A DNA stretch of 10,605 nt from Lactobacillus sp. (lineage in GTDB: Bacteria; Bacillota; Bacilli; Lactobacillales; Lactobacillaceae): the NCBI GenBank assembly GCA_003482405.1, contig DMZB01000261.1:1-10605 (forward strand), given 5' to 3'. The position numbers and the translations under genes are program-made. Position 1 is the stretch's first letter. Each line of letters starts with the position of its first letter. The notes beneath the pieces are model-generated. The model worked only from the letters and a program-made list of their open reading frames with translations, did not search any database and was not told where the DNA came from. Of this stretch, positions 1-6,114 are shown one piece after another.

Positions 1-599
1 AAGGTAAAGTTGCTCGTTTGACCAACTTTGGCGCCTTTGTTGATCTTGGCGGCGTTGATGGTTTGGTTCACGTTTCAGAGATTTCGTTTGATCATGTTGA
101 CAAGCCAAGCGATGTTCTGAAGGTTGGTCAAGAAATCAAGGTTAAGGTTCTGAACGTTGATCCTGATCGCAACCGCATTTCCTTGTCCATCAAAGCAACG
201 TTGCCACAACCTTGGGACGACATTGAAGAAAAGGCACCGGCCGGCTCTGTTTTGACTGGTACAGTTAAACGTTTGACCACTTTTGGTGCCTTTGTTGAAG
301 TCTTCCCTGGTGTTGAAGGTTTGGTTCACATTTCTCAAATCTCACACGAACACATTGCAACACCAAACGATGTCTTGAAGGTTGGACAGGATGTTAAGGT
401 TAAGGTTCTGAATGTAGACCCTGAACAACAACGTCTTGGTTTGTCCATTAAAGCATTGGAAGAAAAACCACAAAGTGAAAACTCGCATGAAGAACATGAA
501 GACCGTGGTGCATCACGCAACGACGTTCAAAATTACTCCAGCGACGACGATGGTGGTTTTACAATCGGTGACTTAACTGGTAACGATTTAAACAAGTAG
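1..599 (+). CDS. rpsA: 30S ribosomal protein S1, C-terminal part (5' end outside window)
   Basis: This is the 3' part of a gene for an S1-domain protein, open at the left edge; the first complete codon is at position 3. Two S1 RNA-binding domains are visible. The first starts near the window edge (motifs TNFGAFVDL and GLVHVSEIS) and the second follows about 86 residues later (TTFGAFVEV, GLVHISQIS). They are joined by a PWDDI-containing linker. An acidic, low-complexity tail ends in GGFTIGDLTGNDLNK, which resembles the conserved C-terminus of Bacillota S1 proteins. S1 helps the 30S subunit bind mRNA; in low-GC Gram-positives the protein is shorter than in E. coli, and its role in initiation is less certain. 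Its place directly before der and hup matches the usual lactobacillar order. The number of upstream S1 domains cannot be seen. A hairpin terminator follows 19 nt after the stop. Confidence 0.93.
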   Translation, partial: GKVARLTNFGAFVDLGGVDGLVHVSEISFDHVDKPSDVLKVGQEIKVKVLNVDPDRNRISLSIKATLPQPWDDIEEKAPAGSVLTGTVKRLTTFGAFVEVFPGVEGLVHISQISHEHIATPNDVLKVGQDVKVKVLNVDPEQQRLGLSIKALEEKPQSENSHEEHEDRGASRNDVQNYSSDDDGGFTIGDLTGNDLNK

Positions 600-618
600 G
601 TTGAATTAAGCTACCATG

Positions 619-648
619 GATTCCTCCGTTTTGGGGGAATCTTTTTTT
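619..648 (+). terminator. Rho-independent terminator of rpsA
   Basis: A 9-bp stem, GATTCCTCC at 619-627 with GGGGGAATC at 633-641 (one G-U pair), closes a 5-nt loop and is followed directly by seven T residues at 642-648. It lies 19 nt after the rpsA stop and separates rpsA from der. Confidence 0.9.
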
Positions 649-677
649 ATGGTAACTGGTCCGTTTAAAGCGTGTTG

Positions 678-706
678 TTGCGGATTGCGTTAAGAATGCG
701 TACACT
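678..706 (+). promoter_or_regulatory. Candidate promoter for der
   Basis: TTGCGG at 678-683 and TACACT at 701-706 are separated by 17 nt, a good sigma-A-type spacing. The pair lies after the rpsA terminator and about 35 nt before the der start codon. Found by eye from sequence matches only. Confidence 0.5.
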
Positions 707-740
707 TAGACAAGATATTGAAGAAACAGGAGGGGAAGCT

Positions 741-2051
741 ATGGCAAATCCAACAGTGGCCATTGTTGGCCGACCAAACGTCGGAAAATCGACCATCTTT
801 AATCGATTAGTGGGTGATCGTATTTCCATTGTAGAAGATACGCCGGGTGTGACCCGTGATCGAATTTATTCATCTGCAGAATGGTTGGGGCGACACTTTA
901 ATTTAATTGATACAGGTGGGATTGATCTATCTGACCAACCATTTAGTGTTCAAATTACTGAGCAGGCAGAAATTGCGATTGATGAGGCTGACGTGATCGT
1001 TTTTCTCGTGAGTGCACCAGAAGGCGTCACCGATGAAGATGAACAGGTTGCGCGGATTTTATATCGTGCTGATAAACCAGTTTTGCTTGGTGTTAACAAG
1101 GCTGATAATCCAGAACAGCGTCAACAAATTTATGATTTTTATTCGTTAGGGTTTGGCGATCCATACCCCATCTCAGGTGCTCATGGGACAGGCCTAGGTG
1201 ACTTGCTAGATGCAGTTGTTAAGGAATTCCCAACTGATGCGGCTAATGATGATGACGACAGTATTCGGTTTAGTTTGATTGGCCGTCCAAACGTGGGGAA
1301 GTCATCCATTGTTAATGCCTTGTTGGGTGAGGATCGGGTTATCGTTTCACCAGTCTCCGGGACGACGCGAGATGCTGTTAACACAAAATTTACAGATCCC
1401 GATGGTGACGAGTTCACCATGGTTGATACCGCTGGATTGCGCAAACGTGGTAAGGTTTATGAAAACACCGAGCGTTACTCAGTGATGCGCGCCATGAGTG
1501 CAATTGATAAAAGTGATGTTGTTTTGGTCGTGATCAATGCTGAAGAAGGCATTCGCGAACAGGATAAGCATGTCGCTGGTTACGCTCATGAAGCCGGCCG
1601 AGCAATCATTTTAGTGGTGAATAAATGGGATACATTGACTAAAGATGATTACACGATGGCTAATTTTGAAGCGGAAATCCGCGAACAGTTCCAGTACTTG
1701 GATTATGCGCCAATCGTCTTTGTTTCGGCTAAAACACATCAACGTTTAGACCGCTTACCTGATTTGATTAAGCAGGTCAGTGAGAACCATCGCAAACGGA
1801 TTCAGTCCTCAACACTTAACGACGTAATCACGGATGCAATTGCGACGACGCCGACGCCAACCCAAAATGGGCGTCGTTTGCGTGTTTATTACGTCACTCA
1901 AGTCGCGATTCAGCCACCGACGTTTGTGTTTTTTGTGAATGATCCAGAGCTAATGCACTTCTCGTATCAACGTTTCTTAGAGAACCAAATTCGCAAAGCA
2001 TTTGATTTTACAGGGACGCCAATTCACTTAATTGCACGTCAACGAAAGTAG
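741..2051 (+). CDS. der: Ribosome-assembly GTPase Der (EngA), double-Era domain
   Basis: Der is an essential GTPase needed for maturation of the 50S ribosomal subunit. The 436-residue product has the usual family length and two GTPase domains in tandem. Domain 1 has the P-loop GRPNVGKS at 10-17, DTGG at 57-60 and NKAD at 119-122. Domain 2 has GRPNVGKS at 181-188, DTAG at 229-232 and NKWD at 294-297. The KH-like C-terminal domain follows, ending near IHLIARQRK. An acidic linker (NDDDDS) joins the two G domains. I chose the ATG at 741 because AGGAGGGG lies at 728-735, 5 nt upstream, and because [17 protein letters not shown] is the normal family N-terminus; the frame stays open upstream to a GTG at 672, but that start has no ribosome-binding site. 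The gene sits between rpsA and hup and probably has its own promoter. Confidence 0.97.
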   Translation: MANPTVAIVGRPNVGKSTIFNRLVGDRISIVEDTPGVTRDRIYSSAEWLGRHFNLIDTGGIDLSDQPFSVQITEQAEIAIDEADVIVFLVSAPEGVTDEDEQVARILYRADKPVLLGVNKADNPEQRQQIYDFYSLGFGDPYPISGAHGTGLGDLLDAVVKEFPTDAANDDDDSIRFSLIGRPNVGKSSIVNALLGEDRVIVSPVSGTTRDAVNTKFTDPDGDEFTMVDTAGLRKRGKVYENTERYSVMRAMSAIDKSDVVLVVINAEEGIREQDKHVAGYAHEAGRAIILVVNKWDTLTKDDYTMANFEAEIREQFQYLDYAPIVFVSAKTHQRLDRLPDLIKQVSENHRKRIQSSTLNDVITDAIATTPTPTQNGRRLRVYYVTQVAIQPPTFVFFVNDPELMHFSYQRFLENQIRKAFDFTGTPIHLIARQRK

Positions 2052-2141
2052 TTGCATCGGTCAAATATGACTGAATCAATTACTTTCATTATAAAACTGC
2101 CTAGAAACATTGATTTAACAAGGAAAAATGCACTTTTTTGC

Positions 2142-2170
2142 TTGTTCAAACGATGTCTGTGTGGTAAATT
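2142..2170 (+). promoter_or_regulatory. Probable promoter of hup
   Basis: TTGTTC at 2142-2147 and TAAATT at 2165-2170 are 17 nt apart, and TGG directly before the -10 gives an extended -10 element. Transcription would start near 2177, leaving a leader of about 110 nt before hup. This is a visual match with no experimental support. Confidence 0.6.
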
Positions 2171-2236
2171 GAATGTTGAAATGATGCGGTTCACCGTTAT
2201 TGTTTCGCCGTTTCTGGACCACTCAGAGATGGCCAC

Positions 2237-2259
2237 TAGATGTTTTACATAAACGTCTA
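2237..2259 (+). other. Stem-loop in the hup leader, just before the ribosome-binding site
   Basis: TAGATGTTT at 2237-2245 pairs with AAACGTCTA at 2251-2259 (nine pairs, one of them G-U) around a TACAT loop. It ends 11 nt before the Shine-Dalgarno sequence at 2271-2278. It may stabilise the mRNA or influence ribosome access; neither is shown by the sequence. Confidence 0.45.
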
Positions 2260-2286
2260 AACCCAATTCCGGAGGTGAAATCTCAC

Positions 2287-2562
2287 ATGGCAAACAAAGC
2301 ACAATTAGTTAACGATGTTGCAGCAGCAACTGGTTTAACCAAGAAATCAGCAACAGAAGCTGTTGATGCAGTTTTTGACTCAGTTCAAAAGAGCTTAGCT
2401 AAGGGCGACAAGGTGCAATTGATCGGCTTTGGTAACTTCGAAGTACGTTCACGCGCTGCTCGTAAGGGCCGTAACCCACAAACTGGGCAAGAAATCGAAA
2501 TCCCAGCAAGCAAAGTACCTGCATTCAAGCCAGGTAAAGCTTTAAAGGATGCTGTTAAGTAA
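2287..2562 (+). CDS. hup: DNA-binding protein HU
   Basis: HU is the small dimeric nucleoid protein that bends and compacts DNA without strong sequence preference. The 91-residue product has the standard length. The N-terminal helices begin [12 protein letters not shown], the core motif GFGNFEV is at 47-53, and the DNA-binding arm carries RNPQTG at 62-67, with Pro64 at the usual DNA-intercalating position. It ends [11 protein letters not shown]. The ATG at 2287 is preceded by a near-perfect GGAGGTGA at 2271-2278, 8 nt upstream, consistent with high expression. An open frame extends upstream to 2200 but lacks a ribosome-binding site and adds 29 residues foreign to the family. The gene appears to be transcribed alone: it has a promoter at 2142-2170 and a terminator at 2582-2614. 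Lactobacilli usually have this as their main HU gene. Confidence 0.97.
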   Translation: MANKAQLVNDVAAATGLTKKSATEAVDAVFDSVQKSLAKGDKVQLIGFGNFEVRSRAARKGRNPQTGQEIEIPASKVPAFKPGKALKDAVK

Positions 2563-2581
2563 TTTATTACTTAATGAGTAG

Positions 2582-2614
2582 AGACTCGGGAATTTTTTCC
2601 GGGTCTTTTATTTT
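2582..2614 (+). terminator. Rho-independent terminator of hup
   Basis: AGACTCGG at 2582-2589 pairs with CCGGGTCT at 2599-2606 (one G-U pair). A T-rich run to 2614 follows. It begins 19 nt after the hup stop. Confidence 0.85.
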
Positions 2615-2673
2615 GTGCTGGTGCTGTGAGATAAGCACGATAGGTCTGTTTGCTGGAGTTCAACGGTGGTTAA

Positions 2674-2715
2674 GCGTAAAATTTAACGCAGTATCTCGGG
2701 CAGCAGTTTTATAAT
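2674..2715 (+). promoter_or_regulatory. Candidate promoter of the TPR gene, with an imperfect palindrome
   Basis: A perfect -10 hexamer TATAAT lies at 2710-2715, but no good -35 is found 16-18 nt upstream. Instead, the 16-bp imperfect palindrome GCGTAAAATTTAACGC occupies 2674-2689, overlapping the upstream edge of the -35 region. It could be an operator or simply AT-rich upstream sequence. A second possible -10, TGATACGAT at 2728-2736, is weaker. Confidence 0.4.
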
Positions 2716-2776
2716 TACAATCAAAAATGATACGATGACGCTGCGGTGTCGAAACGATGTTAAAGGAGGGCAAATA

Positions 2777-4057
2777 ATGAACGATTCTACCAGTTATGCT
2801 GCACAAATGCTGGATGCATTGCAAAGCGGTCAGGTTGAAGAATCAAATAAACTTTTCGCATGGTCATTACGCAAAGACGATGATGACACGTTGTACAACT
2901 TAGCTGAACAGTTATATGGGCTTGGTTTTAATAAAAAGGCCCAGCGAATTTATGAGAAATTACTCAAAAAGTATCCTGATGAAGATGAATTACGGACTAG
3001 TTTGGCAGACATTGCCATTGATGAAGGTGACGTTGACGCTGCCACAAACTATCTTGATGCGATTTCGCCAGATTCAGAGGCCTACTTACAAAGTTTGTTA
3101 GTGGGTGCAGACCTTTATCAATCTGAAGAATTATTCGAAGTCAGTGAACAAAAACTGTTAGCTGCTGAAAAAATTGCGCCTGAAGAACCGGTCGTTTTAT
3201 TTGCACTGGGCGAGTTCTACTTTATGATGCGCGAATATCAAAAGGCGATTGGCTATTACCTTAATTTGATTAAAAGCGGTATTCCCAAAATGGAGGATGT
3301 CGATCTGGTCTCACGTATCGGGGTCGCCTATGCCAACTCTGGCAAGTTTGAACAGGCGGTTGGTTATTTGGAACAGATCCACACGGCCGACATGACACCT
3401 GACGTGCGGTTTCAGTTGGGATTCGTCTATACGCAGTTGAAGGACAATCAAAAGGCCATCCACACGTTTGAACAATTGCATGATGAGGATCCATCTTATT
3501 CATCGCTGTATCCTTATTTGGCACGGGCACTGGCAGACGACAATCAGGTTGAGGCTGCATATAAGGTTGCTCAAGAAGGTTTAGGTGTGGATGAGTATAA
3601 TCAGGACCTCTTTGGCTTAGCGGCGAATCTCGCGCTGAGATTGCAAGAAAACGCGGCAGCCGAAGATTATCTCAAACGTGGTTTAGCACTTGACCCTGAT
3701 AATCAAACGCTCATGATTCAGTTAAGTAATTTGTATGTGCAAGCTCATCATGACGTTGCCAACGTTGACTTGGCGACACAATATGTTCAGCGTGACCAGG
3801 TTGATCCACAGGTCTACTGGAATCTAGCAGTGTCCTATGTGCGTTTGGAAAAGTCCGAAGAGGCGCAAACATACTATGACGCAGCCCGACCATATTTTGA
3901 GGACAATGTTGACTTCTTGAAACCCGCTTTTTACTTTTACCGGGAACAAGGCCAGCCTGAAATTGCCGTTAATCTGTTACGTAATTACCTGAAGTTACAG
4001 CCAGAAGATGAAGAAATGGTGGCCGCCTTGGAGGATTACGAGGATCAAGGCTATTAG
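2777..4057 (+). CDS. Tetratricopeptide-repeat protein, YpiA-like
   Basis: The 426-residue product consists almost wholly of helical TPR-type repeats and has no signal peptide, so it is probably a cytoplasmic scaffold for protein contacts. Clear repeat units lie at about 36-69, 138-168, 175-203, 208-238, 277-307, 346-375 and 379-412, with typical spacings such as LAEQLYGLGFNKKAQRIYEK and LGFVYTQLKDNQKAIHTFEQ. The protein is strongly acidic, with DDDD at 34-37 and a terminal EDYEDQGY. Length, composition and position after hup fit the family of B. subtilis YpiA, whose molecular role I do not know to be established. The ATG at 2777 is chosen because AAAGGAGG lies at 2762-2769, 7 nt upstream; an ATG at 2735 in the same frame has no such site. 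It is convergent with the recombinase-like gene and ends at a shared terminator. Confidence 0.88.
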   Translation: MNDSTSYAAQMLDALQSGQVEESNKLFAWSLRKDDDDTLYNLAEQLYGLGFNKKAQRIYEKLLKKYPDEDELRTSLADIAIDEGDVDAATNYLDAISPDSEAYLQSLLVGADLYQSEELFEVSEQKLLAAEKIAPEEPVVLFALGEFYFMMREYQKAIGYYLNLIKSGIPKMEDVDLVSRIGVAYANSGKFEQAVGYLEQIHTADMTPDVRFQLGFVYTQLKDNQKAIHTFEQLHDEDPSYSSLYPYLARALADDNQVEAAYKVAQEGLGVDEYNQDLFGLAANLALRLQENAAAEDYLKRGLALDPDNQTLMIQLSNLYVQAHHDVANVDLATQYVQRDQVDPQVYWNLAVSYVRLEKSEEAQTYYDAARPYFEDNVDFLKPAFYFYREQGQPEIAVNLLRNYLKLQPEDEEMVAALEDYEDQGY

Positions 4058-4083
4058 CAGATTTGGTCTCAAATAAAGTTCAA

Positions 4084-4151
4084 AAAAACAATCTATTCAA
4101 TAATAGTCGCTTAATCGTGTGAAAAGACGACTGTCTGAATAGATTGTTTTT
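4084..4151. terminator. Bidirectional terminator between convergent genes
   Basis: A perfect 16-bp inverted repeat, AAAAACAATCTATTCA at 4084-4099 and TGAATAGATTGTTTTT at 4136-4151, encloses 36 nt that contain a smaller stem (AGTCG 4105-4109 with CGACT 4128-4132). The + strand stem ends in five T residues, and the minus strand ends in seven (4082-4088). It can therefore stop transcripts from the TPR gene and from the minus-strand pair. The remaining intergenic sequence to 4239 holds only a 13-bp tandem repeat. Confidence 0.85.
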
Positions 4152-4168
4152 ACATAGCACCTTTTATT

Positions 4169-4194
4169 TGCTAACTTAGTCTGCTAACTTTGTC
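4169..4194. repeat. 13-bp tandem duplication
   Basis: TGCTAACTTAGTC at 4169-4181 is followed directly by TGCTAACTTTGTC at 4182-4194, with 12 of 13 positions identical. It lies in the intergenic stretch just 3' of the minus-strand recombinase-like gene. No function is apparent. Confidence 0.8.
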
Positions 4195-4239
4195 CGCCAA
4201 GGCCCAATAACATTAAAGCCTAATGACATTTAAAATTTG

Positions 4240-5073
4240 TCACTGTTCGATTGCCTGCTGTAATTTCTGGTAATAACGCAAACTTTGTGGCGTCAACCGT
4301 AGTGTATTTGCCAGAGTATTGTTGTCTTGATGCTCATGGCGCTGCAAATAGACGATGATAAACGCCTGATGAAGGGCCTGAGGGGACAAAGAGAAGCCCA
4401 GCCGCTGCCCATCGGCACTCAAGTACTTGTGCAGTGCCGGCAAAGATAATTGCGGATGCTCGAGATCCAGGCGCTGTTTTAAGAACAAATCGTGAGATTG
4501 TTGTTTGGACTGCAGAGGTTTGATGAAGCGCTGGTAGGCTCTGATAAACTGTCGTTCAAACGGTTTCCATTGGAGTTTGGCAAACGTCTCATAAAATCCA
4601 GGTTGTAGAAATTCTGAAGCTGTAAAGCCCTGGTTGATCAGTAACAGGGTCAGACGTGTATAAAAACTGAGTTGACCATCTTCGACGATTTCTCCGAGTT
4701 CATCCAACCATTTAACACTGACATTAGTGGGTTTACTCAGTTGCTTGCCATGCATGGTCAGTGTTGGCAGTTCCTGCATCAAATGATGACTGAATGCATA
4801 TTTAAAGTAGTTGTTCAAATGTGACAACGTCTTATTATAAGTATTTGGATTGATCGTATGATTGGCCAACCGATAGGCTAAATAGTCACGGACATCGCCC
4901 TCAAAGACGTTTGTAAGCTGCGGGTCAGCCGCAAAACCTACATTGACGTGCATGAGATGATCAAAAAGGGCACGCAAATCGGCATGGTACTGGTCAATGG
5001 TCACAGACGCCAAACCTTCACGTTTAAGGTGTTGTTCAAAATTCGTTTGGTACGGATACGCTTGGTTAGTCAT
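4240..5073 (-). CDS. Tyrosine recombinase-like protein (XerD-like fold) lacking catalytic residues
   Basis: The 277-residue protein has the layout of a XerC/XerD-type recombinase. Residues about 8-100 resemble the N-terminal SAM-like core-binding domain (FEQHLKREGLASVTIDQYHADL, then NTYNKTLSHLNNYFKYA), and about 115-277 correspond to the catalytic domain. The expected active residues are missing. The box I arginine of GLRxSE is replaced in GFTASE (149-154, Thr151). The HxLRH box appears as QALHQ (232-236). The later LGH motif reads LRL (258-260). Only a tyrosine pair, YY at 267-268, lies near the nucleophile position. Strand cleavage therefore looks unlikely, and a DNA- or protein-binding role is inferred. 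The start ATG at 5073 has AAAGGA (minus strand, 5078-5083) 4 nt upstream. The gene lies 33 nt after the YitT gene and is probably cotranscribed with it. No att sites or phage genes are nearby. The reading frame is intact, so it is not an obvious pseudogene. Confidence 0.75.
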   Translation of the reverse strand: MTNQAYPYQTNFEQHLKREGLASVTIDQYHADLRALFDHLMHVNVGFAADPQLTNVFEGDVRDYLAYRLANHTINPNTYNKTLSHLNNYFKYAFSHHLMQELPTLTMHGKQLSKPTNVSVKWLDELGEIVEDGQLSFYTRLTLLLINQGFTASEFLQPGFYETFAKLQWKPFERQFIRAYQRFIKPLQSKQQSHDLFLKQRLDLEHPQLSLPALHKYLSADGQRLGFSLSPQALHQAFIIVYLQRHEHQDNNTLANTLRLTPQSLRYYQKLQQAIEQ

Positions 5074-5106
5074 AAGATCCTTTCAGTTTGAGAGAAAACA
5101 TAGCGT

Positions 5107-5982
5107 TTAAAAAAGCGACCGCCGTTTCACGACTTTGTATGAGAAGCCTTCACCAATGTTTTGTTGGACAGGCAAAATCGACATAAAGGCATGATCATCG
5201 ATGCGTTCGACAATTCGCCGCATGGTCTGTACCTCGCGTGGACTAATGACACAGTACAACATTTTACGAGGTTTATTGGTAAACCCGCCTTCAGCATCCA
5301 AATAAGTGACACCACGTTGTAATTCTTCAATTATTGCGGCGGCAATCGTTTCATTCTTGTCGCTCATGATCATAATTGCGCGTGCTGCATAAGCACCGGA
5401 TTGTGTGAAATTGACGATCTGCGTAAAGACAAAAGAACACAGCAGGGTGTACATCATGTGCACCAAATCAATGTAGACCAGTGAGGCAGATAGGACCACA
5501 ACATCTTGGATGAGCAAACTTCTGCCCATTGGGACGCCACGCTCTTTTTCAAAAATACGGGCAATGATGTCGGTTCCACCTAATGTACCTCCGGATCGAT
5601 AGACCAAGCCACAACCGAAGCCGCCCATAATACCAGCCAACACACCTGCAATGAATAAATCATGATGAATGTTGATGTTGATTGGTACCCGTTGCCAGAC
5701 CCACAACCAGACGGATAACATGGTGATTCCGAATACGGTGTAGACAAATGAACGGCGGCCAAGCAGCCGCCAGCCGATTAAAATCAATGGTACGTTGATG
5801 GCAAATGTTGTGTATGCCGGATTTAAACTGAACAGCGCCCGTAAAATCAGTGAGATCCCTGCGACACCACCGTCTTCCAGTCGGTTTACAATGTTAACGT
5901 ACACTAAACCAAACGCATAGAGTGCTGCCCCAATCGTAATCGCTAAAAAATCACGCAGGCGCATGGTTTCGTCTTGTCTCAT
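5107..5982 (-). CDS. YitT-family (UPF0750) integral membrane protein with DUF2179 domain
   Basis: A 291-residue membrane protein of the YitT family. Hydrophobic segments lie at about 11-30, 40-51, 57-73, 78-95, 107-127, 157-172 and 176-190. The family motif GGTLGGTD is at 131-138. A soluble C-terminal DUF2179 domain spans about 220-276 (GVTYLDAEGGF, then YCVISPREVQTMRRIV). The biochemical role of the family is not established; a transport or sensing function has been suggested. By position before cca it matches my recollection of B. subtilis ypjC. I chose the ATG at 5982 because GGGGG lies 5 nt upstream on the minus strand (5988-5992). An in-frame GTG at 6018 would add 12 residues but has no ribosome-binding site; an ATG at 5964 is also possible. 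It is the first gene of a two-gene minus-strand unit, divergent from cca. Confidence 0.9.
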   Translation of the reverse strand: MRQDETMRLRDFLAITIGAALYAFGLVYVNIVNRLEDGGVAGISLILRALFSLNPAYTTFAINVPLILIGWRLLGRRSFVYTVFGITMLSVWLWVWQRVPININIHHDLFIAGVLAGIMGGFGCGLVYRSGGTLGGTDIIARIFEKERGVPMGRSLLIQDVVVLSASLVYIDLVHMMYTLLCSFVFTQIVNFTQSGAYAARAIMIMSDKNETIAAAIIEELQRGVTYLDAEGGFTNKPRKMLYCVISPREVQTMRRIVERIDDHAFMSILPVQQNIGEGFSYKVVKRRSLF

Positions 5983-6009
5983 AATGGCCCCCAAATTCAG
6001 ATGAATAAT

Positions 6010-6029
6010 TGCTATCACTAAAGATAGCA
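6010..6029. promoter_or_regulatory. Inverted repeat in the divergent yitT/cca promoter region
   Basis: TGCTATC at 6010-6016 and GATAGCA at 6023-6029 form perfect 7-bp arms around ACTAAA. On the minus strand the repeat overlaps a possible extended -10, TGCTATCTT (6021-6029), about 40 nt upstream of the YitT start codon. It could be an operator or a hairpin near the transcript's 5' end. Confidence 0.4.
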
Positions 6030-6071
6030 GACCAATTGAAGTTTAGCCATAGTGTATCGGGGTCATATTTC

Positions 6072-6080
6072 TGCTAGAAT
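6072..6080 (+). promoter_or_regulatory. Candidate extended -10 element for the cca operon
   Basis: TGCTAGAAT at 6072-6080 matches an extended -10 (TGn followed by TAGAAT) 34 nt before the chosen cca start. The -35 region at 17-nt spacing (GTGTAT, 6052-6057) is weak, which is tolerated with an extended -10. Confidence 0.5.
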
Positions 6081-6114
6081 GGGTGATAAATAGTTAATGA
6101 AGGGATGGCAGCAC

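Noticed and set aside
111..450. DNA-level repeat of about 258 bp within rpsA
   Set aside because: The similarity is explained by two homologous S1 domains rather than by a mobile or recent repeat.
672..740. 23-residue N-terminal extension of Der from GTG 672
   Set aside because: The segment overlaps the candidate promoter, lacks a ribosome-binding site, and Der proteins normally begin just before the first P-loop.
2090..2095. TATAAA as an alternative hup promoter -10
   Set aside because: No acceptable -35 lies 16-18 nt upstream, while 2142-2170 has both elements and an extended -10.
2052..2252. Small open frame of 66 codons between der and hup
   Set aside because: It starts at TTG directly after the der stop, has no ribosome-binding site, spans the likely hup promoter and shows no recognisable domain.
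3270..3560. 96-codon minus-strand open frame inside the TPR gene
   Set aside because: It is antisense to clear TPR repeats and shows no start signal or domain of its own.
4240..5073. The recombinase-like gene as the integrase of a prophage or genomic island
   Set aside because: Catalytic residues are missing, no tRNA or att-like direct repeats flank it, no phage genes are present, and neighbours on both sides are housekeeping genes.
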